DNA of 64,000 nt from Omphiscola glabra (lineage: Eukaryota; Mollusca; Gastropoda; Lymnaeidae), in contig OZ024799.1 in assembly GCA_964017045.1 (NCBI GenBank), positions 30,267,596 through 30,331,595 on the forward strand. The letters run 5' to 3'. This document shows, piece by piece, positions 1-12,772 of this stretch. A program made the translations under genes and the position numbers. The notes below the pieces were generated by a model. That model was not told the origin of the DNA. It was given only the letters and a program-made list of their open reading frames with translations, and made no database searches. How positions within the stretch are numbered: position 1 is the stretch's first letter; each line of letters begins with the position of its first letter.

Positions 1-519
1 AATAGAAACATAGATAGAAACATTATTTAAATAGAAACATAGATAGAAACATTATGTCAATTCAGACTTTGCATCGATTTTCATGACTGATTGTATGTGG
101 AGAGACAAGAATGAGAATTGAGGAGGGAAACTTACGTACAGATCCCCGGTACGTTTATCTAACATAAGAATTTTTCTTAGTTCAGCGGTCATTCCGTATG
201 ACTGATTTTTATACAACAGGAAAAGCAAAAATCAGGACGATATAAGAGAAATCCAATTCTTGGCACCAAAGAATTCACTGAGTTTGATGTCAGTGATTTT
301 CTGGTACCAACCTTTGTGTTCTCTGGACAACAAACTTTAAGTTTAGGGAAACAAACTAAGGCAAACGAAATTAAGGATGTTTGTGTTTCAACGCTGGACC
401 ACCTGTATGACCACCTGGATGTGACTGGGTTTGTTAATGAAACGGCTGGTTTTATAAAATGAGTACTCTCCATAAACTCTATTTTTAATACAACATAGTA
501 TCCATCCATCCGTGTGGCG

Positions 520-1060
520 CTACATCCCTTTTACTTTTAGGGCTCTGGCCTGCCTCGTCTAACCACCTCCTTCTACCCAGACCTTCTGATGCTTTTCTTT
601 TCCATGCTTGGATTGCCATCATCTGTGGCTGTAGATCTCCTACAGTTCATCCATCCATCTAAGCCTAGGTCTGTATTTGAGCCGTTTTCCCGTGAGGTTT
701 TGGTGGTGCTTTCTCTCTCTTCACTCTTCTTTCATTAGGCATTTTATTTCTAAGTGTCCAGGCTAGAGGTATCCTGTCGTCTTTTATTTATGCTACTAGT
801 ACTACTAGTGTGGTATCCTGATATAGACTATACATTTCCTGGTTGGTTCGTATTCTCCATCCCTATTCATCATTTGTTGGTCCATATACTTTCTGGAGAT
901 TTTTTTCTCTCTGTTCCATCTGTTTAATAGGGTCTCTGCGGTTTTTGTTAGGGTCCAAGTTTCACCTGCGTATGTGACAAAAGGTTTGATTAATATATAG
1001 CGTGCATTCTTTCACATAATAATACGTGATGCTTCATCTAGGATTCTTCGAAGTGACAAG
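520..1060 (-). pseudogene. Decayed non-LTR retrotransposon, RT C-terminal region
   Basis: Translating the minus strand gives, with stops and shifts, pieces typical of the C-terminal part of non-LTR retrotransposon ORF2: TYAGETWTLTKTAETLLNRW, KVYGPTNDE followed by GWRIRTNQEMYSLYQDT, and LGRRRWLDEAG. The catalytic core of the polymerase is not in this stretch. It is broken by several stop codons and is a dead fragment. The 28-bp satellite begins directly upstream of it. Confidence 0.7.
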
Positions 1061-1065
1061 ATCGG

Positions 1066-1600
1066 CACACATCTTATCAACCTAAATAACTACATCATAT
1101 CTTATCAACCTAAATAACTACATCACCTCTTATCAACCTAAATAACTACATCACATCTTATCAACCTAAATAACTACATCACCTCTTATCAACCTAAATA
1201 ACTACATCACATCTTATCAACCTAAATAACTACACATCTTATCAACCTAAATAACTACATCACATCTTATCAACCTAAATAACTACATCACCTCTTATCA
1301 ACCTAAATAACTACATCACATCTTATCAACCTAAATAACTACATCACCTCTTATCAACCTAAATAACTACATCACATCTTATCAACCTAAATAACTACAT
1401 CACATCTTATCAACCTAAATAACTACATCACATCTTATCAACCTAAATAACTACATCACATCTTATCAACCTAAATAACTACATCACCTCTTATCAACCT
1501 AAATAACTACATCACCTCTTATCAACCTAAATAGCTACATCACATCTTATCAACCTAAATAGCTACATCACATCTTATCAACCTAAATAGCTACATCCCA
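1066..1600. repeat. Minisatellite, 28-bp unit, about 19 copies
   Basis: Unit close to CACATCTTATCAACC plus TAAATAACTACAT, with CACCTC variants interspersed and AATAGC variants clustered in the last three copies. Confidence 0.95.
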
Positions 1601-1999
1601 TCAACGAGCATTTATTATAATCTCAGTTCTTTGCTGTCAATGTTGACATATATTTTCTTTTTTTTCTCACATGTTTATAAATATCCGGTATATAACCAGC
1701 TCTCTAATATGTGAATCAGACAGCAAGGTTAATATATGTGTGTAGGTATTCCTCAAAATGCTTTTATCAAGTTGTACCGTACTGGAAATCCCCGCTGGAC
1801 GTTAAATGGATACATGCTTCTAAAGTATGAAGAGTGGCAAACGTAGAAAAAAAAAAAGGGGGGGGGGGAGGTCTGAATGGGCTACTGCCCCCCTGTCGTC
1901 ACTTTTGATGTTTTGTAAAATAATATGTAGTTGATATTTGTGTGGGAGTCGGGGCACTAATGAGAGTCTATTTTGGGAGGCATTTAGTCAAGGTGCAAC

Positions 2000-2157
2000 C
2001 AGTGGCGTAGCGAGCTTAACTCGCGCCCGGGGCACAATACCTTTTTAGCGCCCCACCCCCCTATTCGAAAACCACACAATATTATATTAAAATATACCAT
2101 TTGGCGCCTCTTTGTGAGTAGCGCCCGGGGCATGATGCCCCCCTTGCTACGCCACTG
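2000..2157. mobile_element. hAT-type MITE, CAGTGGCGTAGC termini, 158 bp
   Basis: Termini CAGTGGCGTAGCGAG and CTTGCTACGCCACTG are inverted repeats. A perfect 8-bp target duplication GGTGCAAC lies at 1992-1999 and 2158-2165. Internal GCGCCCGGGGCA is also inverted. No coding capacity. Confidence 0.85.
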
Positions 2158-2230
2158 GGTGCAACACTGAATTAGACAGGTGGCTTCTGGCTCACAAAAG
2201 ACCCCGCTAAATGATATGTATGCCAAATTT

Positions 2231-2275
2231 TACCGTATTTTCGCGCATATAAGACGCGTGTTTGAACGATTTGTC
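2231..2275. mobile_element. Solo fragment of the CGCGCATATAAGACGCG MITE
   Basis: Matches the left end of the element at 2888-3069 (TTACCGTATTTTCGCGCATA, then AAGACGCG and GACGATTTGT-like sequence) without the other arm. Confidence 0.6.
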
Positions 2276-2739
2276 TAAAGCAAAAATGACATACATGACC
2301 TGGCCATCTGCCGCACTCAGCAAGTTATATCCAGTGGTTTTCTAACCTTTATCATCAATGAAAATTTGTCCAATGTTTCATCACCCGTCGGATGTAAACG
2401 AGGCTTCCTTACCATTTTTAGTTTACCGATAGATCAAAGAATTGCCTTAGGCAGGACCGCAGCGATCATTGTTTATTATCATCTGCCGCCGGGCCAATAG
2501 CAGAGGCGGATGGGCTGAGTACCTATATCTAGATTATAGAAACTATAAACGCCAAATGTAAAGGTGGGTTCATTGGTACCGGTAGACAAAACATTTTCAA
2601 TTTGAAGTGGCCTGTATTGGATTGGTAATTGGTACACGTGGTAATTACTGAAAACTGACCCAATCGTTTTTTATAACCAGGATTGAAAATCGTGAAACGT
2701 GAATATCGTCCGCAATAATCGTCCTTCAATACCACACAA

Positions 2740-2870
2740 TGTACCGTTCCACACACTGTACCGATCCACACACTGTACCGATCCACACACTGTACCGTTC
2801 CACACACTGTACCGTTCCACACACTGTACCGTTCCACACACTGTACCGTTCCACACACTGTACCGTTCGT
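2740..2870. repeat. Minisatellite, 17-bp unit, about 8 copies
   Basis: Unit CCGTTCCACACACTGTA with a CCGATCC variant in two copies. It generates spurious open frames on both strands. Confidence 0.95.
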
Positions 2871-2887
2871 TCGTGTTAAATAAATAC

Positions 2888-3069
2888 TTACCATATTTTC
2901 GCGCATATAATTATAAGACACACTCATATATAAGACGCGGGTTTTGACGATTTGTGTACAAAATATTTTACACAAGAGGCACCCATAAATAAGACGCATC
3001 TAGGTAACGGGGTATGTAAAACTTTGTATAAGACGCGTCTTATGTACTATATGCGCGAAAATACGGTAA
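2888..3069. mobile_element. Palindromic MITE, CCGTATTTTCGCGCATATAA type
   Basis: Inverted ends TTACCATATTTTCGCGCATA and TATGCGCGAAAATACGGTAA, with internal TATAAGACGCG repeats in both directions. A solo copy of one end lies at 2231-2275. Confidence 0.75.
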
Positions 3070-4266
3070 GCAATTCGATTGGGCGCATTATTCAACTAAA
3101 ATGTTTGCATTTTTTTTCAACACATTCTTAGATATTGCTATATATAAGGAACTACTGTTAAATACAGATACCGGTATATCAATTTATCAAGGTAGATTTT
3201 AGCCTTTAGATTGAAAAAAAATAAAAAATTTTTGAAGTAGGTAACATGCATAGACATGTTGCAAGACAGCGTTGACTGGGACAGGTTCATGCCATGTATA
3301 GACACTCCTCCACATCAACCCATATCCCTCCACCCTCCTTTAACTCTGGCATCACGGATGTTAAGGTCTGAATGAGCCGGAAGTTTCTCTGTTCCCCTTG
3401 ACCAAGACATTTTATCCAGCGGTGAAATGAAACCTCTTGACCTACATAGGTCAGCATTCCAAAAGTCCCAGGCCCAACCCTAAAACTGGACTTTTACTTC
3501 TTGTCATTGTCCAAGGCCCATGACTATCTGCGCGCTGTAAGTCCGTGGGCGCTCCTGGTCCTTGGTGTGTCCTCAACTTTTGAATATTTCTGTTGTTGTA
3601 CAGCAGCAATGTTCAAACTTGTTTTTTCTTTTCTTCTAAACTTACAAGACATTGTATGTTAACTATTAAATCCTTTCTTTAAAATAATAATAATCATCAT
3701 CCACCATAAGGTAGGAGCGACTTAAAAACAATTTGCATCCCATTATTTTTAAAGTGATTTTTACAGGTACCATTTAGGTGTAAATCACACAAACCATAGC
3801 TGCAAAGATTTTGTAATTCTTTACTTGCCACACAAGTGAATTCTTGGTGAAAAATCTTATCAGAGATTACGGTCCAGACAGCAATGGCATAATACAATTA
3901 GAAAGTAGTCTTAGGAAATTTCTTTAAAATTCTCGATAGCCAATTAAATATAAATGTTTTTTAAGGCGATGTCTAACGCTTTCTGGATTCGAGGCTTTCG
4001 TAGCAGTACTTACGAAGATTGAGACCTTCAAATTGATTACCGGTACACTTAGAGTGTTAAAAACAATAATAACTCGCCCCGAAAGACACTGCCGTCCAAC
4101 AGATTCCTGTGACTGGTTTTAACAATTCGGGTGATCTAATCCGAGGCTGAGAATTGGATTATCGAAATGATTTTATTATGACCCACCAAGGACGCCCGCA
4201 GAAGTTTTTATAAAAAAGAGGGGGGTGGGGGATTTTTTATATTTTTTTAATAGATGGAAGTTAAGA

Positions 4267-4635
4267 ATGGACTACGTTTAGTCACTTCCTTGTTTTGTCA
4301 CGTGATACGAGTAAGCCTTTGGTAGCCTATGCTACACATGACAACACATACCAACCGCAGCCATTATCATTATTTTTAAAGCAAAATGTTTGTCTCGATC
4401 AGCGCTTCCCCAATGTTAATTAAAAAGTTTACTTTTCAAAATATTCTTGAATACACGTGTTTTTTTAAAATGACATTCATAAATGTGACAATAATTATAA
4501 TTCAGTTATGATTAAAGGAAGAAAGTTGTTTGAAGAAAAATTTGTGCCGACTAGTGTGTTGCAGACAGCCTACCGGAAGTCTTACTCGTACTTACGCTTA
4601 TCACGTGACAAAACAATCGACTCATCGTAGTCCAT
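4267..4635. mobile_element. MITE with ~60-bp imperfect inverted repeats
   Basis: Ends ATGGACTACG and CGTAGTCCAT; both arms contain TTGTTTTGTCACGTGAT, an ACGAGTAAG block and GGTAG(C/G)CT in inverted order. The interior is AT-rich and non-coding. Confidence 0.65.
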
Positions 4636-4891
4636 TTACGCAACAAGCATTTGGAAATAATATTATACAACACATAAAGTAACCAATAAGGAATATAAAT
4701 CAATTTATTTCATATAAATATACTCAGAACTTTCATCAGATGAAAGCCCAGCCAAAGGGGAACAACTCCATCCTCACTACAGATAGGTAAAGACATTAAC
4801 AAATATATATTTTAAAGATTAACAATTAAGAGTATATTTATATGAAAAAAATTAATAGATTAAAAAATATATTTCCCTTTAACATATAGAA

Positions 4892-5070
4892 TGCTATAAC
4901 CTACAGAATAATATAACCTACAGACTGAGAATGCTATAACCTACAGAATGCTATAACCTACAGAATGCTATAACCTACAGAATGCTATAACCTACAGAAT
5001 GCTATAACCTACAGAATGCTATAACCTACAGAATGCTATAACCTACAGAATGCTATAACTATAACCTATA
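4892..5070. repeat. Minisatellite, 17-bp unit, about 10 copies
   Basis: Unit AATGCTATAACCTACAG; the first copies are diverged (AATAATATAACC) and the last is followed by a partial duplication. Confidence 0.95.
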
Positions 5071-5947
5071 GAATTTAATTTTTAAAATGACATGTTTTGA
5101 CAGCAAATCCCCTGAAGATAAACAAACATAAAATGATATACATAGAATAACTATTCACGAACATAATTATTAAAATAGATAAATTATGGTCAAGATGCCT
5201 CAGGCTATCGTAAGCCTACAGTAGGCTATATGACTGAAAAATAGAATGAGATACGTAACGTAAGTAAGTTTTGGAAGCTTGAAAATGTAAGCAAAAGTAC
5301 CCCCCCCCCCAACCAACAAAAAAATTCACTGCTCACGCCCATGAGTATCTCCCACCCCCGAAATGGTATACACAAGTGCAGCCATCTTTTCACCATAGTT
5401 TTGTGCTCAATTCTATGCGGGAAGCAACATATTCAGCACTTTTCATTCACACTCTACACACCACCTGCATCACCTACCCATCAACTGCAACCCCCTCCCA
5501 TCCCTGCACCCCTACCCACCACACAGCCCACGTTGCTATTATCCCTGGAGATATTATCTTTCCCCCCTCGCCAAGGTCCCACCGGAAGTGGAATTCCTGC
5601 CTCTTTGGACGGGTGAAATATTATTAACATTCCAGTGTCCACTGACAAAAGACTGTCCCTCCAGTGTACACCCTCCCCTCTCACTGGTACCTCTAGTTTC
5701 CGAACCCCCAAGATTTCCGCCCGTTGCTATGCATGATAAAATTACCCTTGAGACGCTATTATTTCAATGGAGATGTATGTATGTTACAGAATGTCGCCCT
5801 TGGGGGGGGGGGTGTAGCGGGCTCTCTGGGTACCAGTTTTCATATCTTTTTTGGTCCCAAATAAAACTGAATATTATTATTACCGTACCGGTATTATCTA
5901 AATATAGAGATGAATTAAGCAGTCTTGCTTTTTTTTTTTTAAACCAT

Positions 5948-6284
5948 TAACACACAACCCTCTACACACAACCCTCTACCATTTACACACAACCCTCTAC
6001 CATTACACACAACCCTCTACCATTTACACACAACCCTCTACCATTTACACACAACCCTCTACCATTTACACACAACCCTCTACCATTTACACACAACCCT
6101 CTACCATTTACACACAGCCATCTACCATTTACACACAGCCCTCTACCATTTACACACAACCCTCTACCATTTACACATAACCCTCTACCTTTTACACACA
6201 ACCCTCTACCATTTACACACAATCCTCTACCATTTACACACAACCCTCTACCATTTACACACAACCCTCTACCATTTACAAACA
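5948..6284. repeat. Minisatellite, 21-bp unit, about 16 copies
   Basis: Unit ACACACAACCCTCTACCATTT. Because 21 is a multiple of three, all frames stay open and the minus strand reads as repeated NGRGLCV, but nothing else suggests a gene. Confidence 0.95.
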
Positions 6285-7247
6285 ACCCCTTTTTGAATGT
6301 AGGCTAAATCATAAACATGTTTTCTCATTCAAACATTGTACGGTACAAAAAAACAACTTATAAGTTAAAGTATTGAAAACGTAATACGTATAGCAAGCTA
6401 GTGGTTGCTAATATAAAAGAGTAGAGAATGCCACCCAGTGTGACGTAGCCATGGTAAATACCACCCTGGGGCGCGCGAAGCAATATATTTGGCCAAAAAT
6501 TCCGCCCCTCGATATAAAGACAAGAAATAACGCCCTGGGCGACACTGCAATGCCACCCACCCCCACCCCAATTGAACCGCCCCAGGACCGGTATTTGGTA
6601 CGGGCAAAGCAGACAACTGTCTGGATCACCCTAAGGCTAGGGCGTCATATTCCGGTGTTCGATTCTCCAGTGCTATACCTTTTTTTTAACAACCAACGTG
6701 GCTGAATGGTATAACTATAACACAGTTGTTAAGTGAAATAACAGGAACCATCTTTCTAAAAATGTTGTAACTGTTAAAAAAAACATTAGCGGCGTTTTTT
6801 TAAATAATACATTTAGTTGAACAATTAATTGTTAGCCTGACAAAAACTCTTTGAATTGGAATACTAAGGAAAAGGATTTAGCGAAAATAACAATGAATAT
6901 CTAGGACATTTTGAATTCGGTAACTCTGTACTTAGATACACTCTGTGTTTTTAAGTGATGCATTCTTTGTTTAGAGACAAGGCGACTGAATCATTTTTAA
7001 AGTTATTATTTCTTAAATTATTTTTTTCATAAAGAAAATAAATTTATGTACCGGGTACAAAAATGTTTACTTCTATTTTCTAAACTAGAAATTTTATTTT
7101 AAGTATTTACATTTTGAGGAGAAAACATTAGTATTAGGGTAAATGATTCCATCCGTTGAGGCAATAATTGTCAATGCTCTGTTATAATTATGCCGTCTAG
7201 AAAAGAATCCTTGACATAATCTATCCTTTAAATCTTGGTTTTAGCGA

Positions 7248-7429
7248 CAATGGCGTAGCCAGGGTTGGGGCTGGCCAGATTTTGCAACCCCGTCCCCCTT
7301 TTTTTGCATTAAAAAAATTATTAAATAAAAACCATGCAGTTCCACGAAATAAAGAAAAAGTCCCACTCAGGTGTGGGGGGCGCCCTGGGGTGGGGGGCGC
7401 CCTCATCCGCACGCCTTCCTACGCCACTG
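7248..7429. mobile_element. hAT-type MITE, same CARTGGCGTAGC family
   Basis: Termini CAATGGCGTAGCCAGG and CTTCCTACGCCACTG match the element at 2000-2157. The interior differs, with GGGGGGCGCCCTGGGGTGGG near the right end. Target duplication is not clear. Confidence 0.65.
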
Positions 7430-7902
7430 GCCTGGCGATAACGTAACATCCACGTTAGCTACAGCATCATTTTTCGGATTAACTCAGCAGATGTAATGTA
7501 AGAGTTTTTTTCTGCACAAGAACAACCCGTGGAGAAAATTATATACAAAAAAACATTGTGTCAAAACTAACAGTAAAATCCGTATCTGATACTCCCCGTG
7601 AACAAAGAATTGACAGTATTGCCTATTTGGTATCAGCTTGGTCAGGTTTCTATTGCAATGTTTGCCATTTCTGAAACAGAAATAGATCCTTTAGTGCGAC
7701 ATGAATCAATACAAATCTCCAATTCAGTGAAGGATTTCAATTTTTTTCTTTTTTTGTTTTTATATGATGCTAATATTGCTAAAGGATTTTTAAAATAATT
7801 ATTTCATATTGTTGGAGACTATATTTTTACAAAATGTGCTAACACGTTTGAATATCTCTGACATTGATGGATTCAATTATATGATTAAATACTATATGAT
7901 GC

Positions 7903-8323
7903 AGTGATTCCCAAAGTGGTCTATATCGACCCCCAGGTGTCGACGACAACTTGCTAGGGGTCCATGTCAGCGAGAGAAAAAAATTGGGGGGGGGGGGGTC
8001 TATGAAATGAAAATGGGGGTCAACGATAGTTGATCTCATGTAAGCAGGTCGAGACTTCTATTTTGGCATTTCACATTCCGTGAATGGAATAATTCACATA
8101 CACAGATAGTACCTATTTACTTGTAAAATATTACCTTATAATATAAAGACATGTATCTTCCTACATAAATAATAAAAGTACCTATGAAGTAAAAATTTTA
8201 AAAACATAAAACTGTTTAAGAAATATAATAAACTAGCAGGTAATATCAGGTAAGTATAGGGGCTACACAAAACCGAAAAACATGGCAAGGGGTCTACGAG
8301 ACAAAAAAGTATGGTGACCTCTG
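7903..8323. mobile_element. Possible hAT-type MITE, about 420 bp
   Basis: Begins CAGTGATTCCCAAAGTGG and ends AAGTATGGTGACCTCTG, a degenerate inverted counterpart. Flanks ATATGATG / ATCTAATG match at 6 of 8 positions. The interior has a G-run (7985-7998) and the repeated phrases GGGGTCCATG and GGGGTCTACG. Confidence 0.4.
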
Positions 8324-9090
8324 ATCTAATGTAATCATGCTGCCATGCAAGAAATCATTACGGTACTGAACGTTCATAATTTTGTACAGTCAAGTCACTG
8401 CCTGGAGGTCAGTGGATGTTTGTTCAAATATAGTCATTTCTTTTCGAATTTTGTTACAATTCAAGTCAGCGTTGCAACTGGAGAAAGAAGTTAAATTTAA
8501 GAGCATATTTGACTCAGAAAAGGCTCACATCTTTGGTTACGATGTCTAACGGTACTAATTATGATGTTCACATTCGGGTAGATTCTGGCGATGTCATCGG
8601 CGTTTCTTCTACCGAAAACAGCCAGAAAAAAAATATTGTAGAATACTTATACTAATACTAGTTATGGTGCCAATTAAAATTTGAAATATTAAAACATTGC
8701 ATAGTTATTGCGAGCTGAATTTTTCTCTAGTTAATAGAATTCGCCTTTTCAATAAAAAGCCGGTTCAATTGCGAACAGATTAATTTTTAATTTTGTATTA
8801 GGACTTTTTTTTCCTCTCCAGTCTTCTCCGGCAGCACCCTTTTTTAATAATTAATTGTTAATATCAACCTGGCAATTCGTAGGAGAAAGAGGTGCCAAAG
8901 TTACTAGGCCAGACCTGGACCGCCACCATACATAAAAGGCTGCACCTATAGGTACACGGGTACCAGAATTGAGAGGTTGGGATTAAAATACGATTTAAAA
9001 TATTATTGTTGGGTTTGTAAGACCAAATCATGTATTAAATGAAAGATAATTGAATGTACTATACGTTTGTAAACTTAATTCTTGATTTTA

Positions 9091-9229
9091 ACTAAAATAA
9101 AATACTACAAATGACATCCGAATAGCATTAGTCAAAATGGACCCGGACACGCAGCGCCGCCATTCGCACCCGGGTACCATTAAGCTCAATGCTATTCGGA
9201 TGGCATTTATTGTGGTAGTTTATTTTAGT
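9091..9229. mobile_element. Short palindromic MITE with ~40-bp arms
   Basis: The arm beginning ACTAAAATAAAATACTAC and containing GACATCCGAATAGCATT is answered by AATGCTATTCGGATGGCATT ending in TTATTTTAGT. Arms differ by a few substitutions and a 3-bp insertion. Confidence 0.7.
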
Positions 9230-9345
9230 AAAACTGAAGAGTTGACATTATAGCCACTTCGTACATAAAAAAGGAGAAAGTAAAACTGAAACACGATTCT
9301 TCTGGATACTGCTATGGCGGGAGTTTCTACGGGATAAGCAGTAGT

Positions 9346-9471
9346 GACAGCCTTCCAAGTACTCTCTGTCCTATGTGACAGCCTTCCAAGTGCTCTCTGT
9401 CCTATGTGACAGCCTTCCAAGTGCTCTCTGTCCTATGTGATAGCCTTCCAAGTACTCTCTGTCCTATGTGC
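9346..9471. repeat. Minisatellite, 31-bp unit, about 4 copies
   Basis: Unit containing GTGACAGCCTTCCAAGTGC and TCTCTGTCCTAT, repeated with near identity. Confidence 0.9.
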
Positions 9472-10289
9472 AAGAGAAATCATTTTTAAAATCACCACTT
9501 GTCCTCTTGGGGAATCATGTTTTGTTTATTTTCCCCCATCTCGGCACATGGATGTACAAATTAAAAGTATTTCAGATTTGAACCCGTTTCGTTTCCTCTG
9601 ACAGCAACATGAAGACGAATTTCAAGAACTTATCATTATCATTAAGAATAAATTGTAGCTTTCCTTTAAACTCGACATTGCCGATGGCATCCTAATTATA
9701 AACTTTGAACCCTTCGTTTGGTAGGTTCCTGATGCTCTATGTCATGTAACTAAATGTTGGTATACATCCTCTACATGTTGCAGATCTCATTGTGAGCGGA
9801 TCCTTAATTTATTATATTATTAGAAAAAAATAGTAGTTTCTTTATGTTGGTACATTGATTTTGTTATATGACGTGTACAATACTTCTTGAAAGATTCTAC
9901 TTCAAGGGGTTGTCACCATTAAAAAGTATCTTTCATGTTCGGTACTAGTATTATATTGAAAAAATTTTTCCATTTGATGCAAAGATCATGTGATCCTTTG
10001 TACGCTTGAATTAAAAAAGCTTGTTTTAATTAACTTGTTTCCAGATGACTGACCAGGATAGCCCAAGTCCCTGAGATCATTCGCAAGATGTAAATGTGTT
10101 TTTACCCAAAATAATTTCTTGGAATTTTTAAAATTGCCTTTAAAGAATCTTTTTTCAAAAAATCAAAACTGTATGGTAAACTTGAGTTAACTATCTAAAT
10201 TTTTTCATCATAAAATAAAATTCCTTAGCTTCTCTTGTGAACTGAAATAAACCCTTTTTTTTTTTTCTTCTTCTTTTTTAAAAAAATTT

Positions 10290-10300
10290 TTTATTTTATT
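10290..10300 (-). terminator. Tandem AATAAA polyadenylation signals (candidate)
   Basis: Two overlapping copies of AATAAA on the minus strand, followed in the transcript sense by an A-run and a purine-rich stretch. It is a candidate only; AATAAA is frequent by chance in DNA this AT-rich. Confidence 0.35.
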
Positions 10301-12100
10301 AAAAGCATTTGGTCGGATTAAATTATCAGAAAGAAATCCAACTTAAAAAACACCACCATGTTTACAAAAAAGAAATTTAATGAAAGGAGCCTATTGTCAG
10401 TCAAATAAAATAAGTTGAACATTAGCAAAAATAAACAGACTAGCAGACGCACACATCCAAAAGTAAACTTAGAAATAAATGTGTAGTGTATATAAAAAAA
10501 AACAACTCAACACAGAACCACCATGAACACACACAATGTAAGATTGAGCAGTCAAAAAATGAGTCTGACACAGTGAATTTCCTGCAGCAGAGACAGGTCT
10601 ATTCACATGCATACAAACCTACATACAAGCCTTAGAGTAGATTGGAAAAAAAAAAAGGATGATTCAATGAAACAGTTTTGATTGATCTGAATTTTAAAGT
10701 GTAATAATGTTAAAAAAAAATATTATAGCTAGGTCTTCTACTTAAGCATTGACAAAGAAGTCAGTAAAATTCATATAAATGTTGAATGAATTACGGTATA
10801 TAAATAAACAGAAAAACTTGTTTAAATAAAAAAGGAAAGAGAGATTAGGACTGTTTTTTTTTTTGTGTGTTTAAAAATGGTACTGCCTTAGAATATTAAT
10901 ATGGAAACAAAGTTAAAATGACAAACATTAAAAGCAATCCTATTTTCTGAAATAATGAAGAAAAAAAACTTATTTGATGAATTATTATTTTTTTAATCAT
11001 AAAAATACACTGGAGAAAATAGTATAGGCATTATAAATGCTAGAGCAAAAAGCATTTGCAAAGAGTATTTTATATGATCACAAGCACAATAAATGAAAAA
11101 CAATGATTTTTTAGGCCATCAATTAAGACGGCTAAAGTATATATATTATATATATAAGTATGTATTATGTACACAATTTTTAATTAGACAATACACAAGA
11201 TGAACAGATTTAAAAATTCTTAAATATATATGTATTCATATTTTTTTTAAAAGTTATAAATATATATTATATTCTGTGTGCATATGTATATGCTTAGAAA
11301 CCCATACAGTAAATAAAATAAAGCTAAGCAAACTTTAAGATTATTTCATACTTTCATTAATTCCCATGCTAAATTTTAAATCATAATTTTTTTAAAATAT
11401 TGACATATAAGCTTGCTCGATTAAAAGCGAGTATATTTTAGTTCATTTAATTATTGGACTTATCACATGTCAAGTGAAACCTATTTGAAATGGTTAAATA
11501 CAGTAAATAGCACCTTTTGAAAAAACATACAATTAATGTTTTCTTCTAGAACGGTGGAGAAAGATAACATAACAGTGAACAGAGCAGTGCTAAAGATCAC
11601 ACACAAAAAATGATACACAAGTTCTTGACAATGAATATGGAAGAATTATTATATCTCATTTTTATTGCTAAATGAATTTCTCATTGATAAGAAAAAAAAA
11701 GATTATAAATTATGAATATATATTTATTACAAATGAATTCTAATTTCTACTACTAAGAAATTTTTTAGTAAGTAAAGTTTTGTATATTGAAAAGATTTTT
11801 TTCTTTTAAATGACGCTATTGTCATATTGTATTTTCACTAGTTAAAAGAGAAAATATTCTAACTTTCCCATTTTATAAATGATGATTTACATGAATATTT
11901 GACACATTAAAATAACAAAAAAAAATCTATTCTAAATTTTCAATAAAACACCACCCATTCTTTAAAATGCATCAACATACACATTATCTTGATACTGTAC
12001 TCAATGATTCGTGATGTAAGGCCCATGGTTATGCATTCCAAACAAATATTCACAACCATTAACATTACTTATAGTTTTAAAATTCTTTAATGAGGTTTTT

Positions 12101-12148
12101 AAGAATTGTTTTCTAAAGTAATGAGGTTTTTCTTTAGAAAACAATCTT
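12101..12148 (-). other. Hairpin in filamin 3' UTR
   Basis: Arms AAGAATTGTTTTCTAAAG (12101-12118) and CTTTAGAAAACAATCTT (12132-12148) pair over about 16 bp around a 13-nt loop. In RNA this forms a stable AU-rich stem. Confidence 0.6.
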
Positions 12149-12772
12149 CTAAAACACTTTTTGCATACGGTATTCAAATATAAACTGAACCTTCATTATC
12201 ATTTTTTTACTTATTATTTAAAACACAGCTGAAATTTTGTTTGTTAAATACAGTAGTTCATAGGCACTTTTAAAGAGGACGTTGTGTAGTTTTTCAGATC
12301 AACATTGAATCGTACGTGGTTCAGTATTATAATAATGTTTTTTTTTAAAAATTGATATATTTATCATACATACATTAATTATTCTAAATTGTATTAAATT
12401 AAAGGATAAAAATCTACGCATATATGAAATAAATCATAAGTCTTGTCTACCTTTACAAAAAAATAATTTTAAAGTAGTGCTTAAATGCAAATATGCACTG
12501 TGTGTGCAGTTTGTATGTCAAATTGATGGCTCACAAACTAAAATTTAAAAATTACCTAGATAAATGATGCTTACAGCTTGTGTAGACAGTCAAGTGACAA
12601 GCAAGGACATCAGCAATAAATCTCAGTCAGAAACACGCAGCAATTATATATTCACTTCAAGTATTAATGTCAATGTACAGATATTCCAAGAGTACTTGAC
12701 CCCGAAACTTACATCAATTTGATTCCTAAAAATTTGTTGGTTAAAAATTGTTAAAAACTTTCCTAATCGAGC

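Larger units (their letters stand above)
3070..10269. other. Intergenic region without convincing gene
   Basis: Apart from the repeats and MITEs listed there is AT-rich DNA with short open frames on both strands. None shows a recognisable domain, and several overlap C- or G-rich simple sequence (5301-5310, 5803-5812, 7985-7998). Overlapping frames at 5341-5950 on the plus strand are proline-rich by composition only. Confidence 0.6.
10270..12772 (-). other. FLN: Probable filamin 3' UTR
   Basis: About 2.5 kb of very AT-rich sequence follows the stop codon without another gene. Two overlapping AATAAA signals on the minus strand (10290-10300) are the most distal candidates before the sequence character changes, suggesting cleavage near 10265-10285. 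Earlier TTTATT matches on the plus strand near 11659 and 11720 could give shorter forms. The end is a guess without RNA data. Confidence 0.4.

Noticed and set aside
1066..1600. CRISPR-like array
   Set aside because: The 28-bp units are contiguous with no unique spacers, and the genome is clearly animal.
2529..2999. 156-codon minus-strand frame and shorter frames on both strands with CGTVQCVERYS-type repeats
   Set aside because: Generated by the 17-bp minisatellite and the adjoining MITE; open on both strands at once.
5341..5950. Overlapping plus-strand frames up to 120 codons, proline-rich
   Set aside because: Composition-driven by C-rich sequence, several frames open together, no domain recognised.
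5983..6285. 100-codon minus-strand frame of repeated NGRGLCV
   Set aside because: It is a 21-bp minisatellite read in a frame that happens to stay open; there is no splice context, start context or domain.
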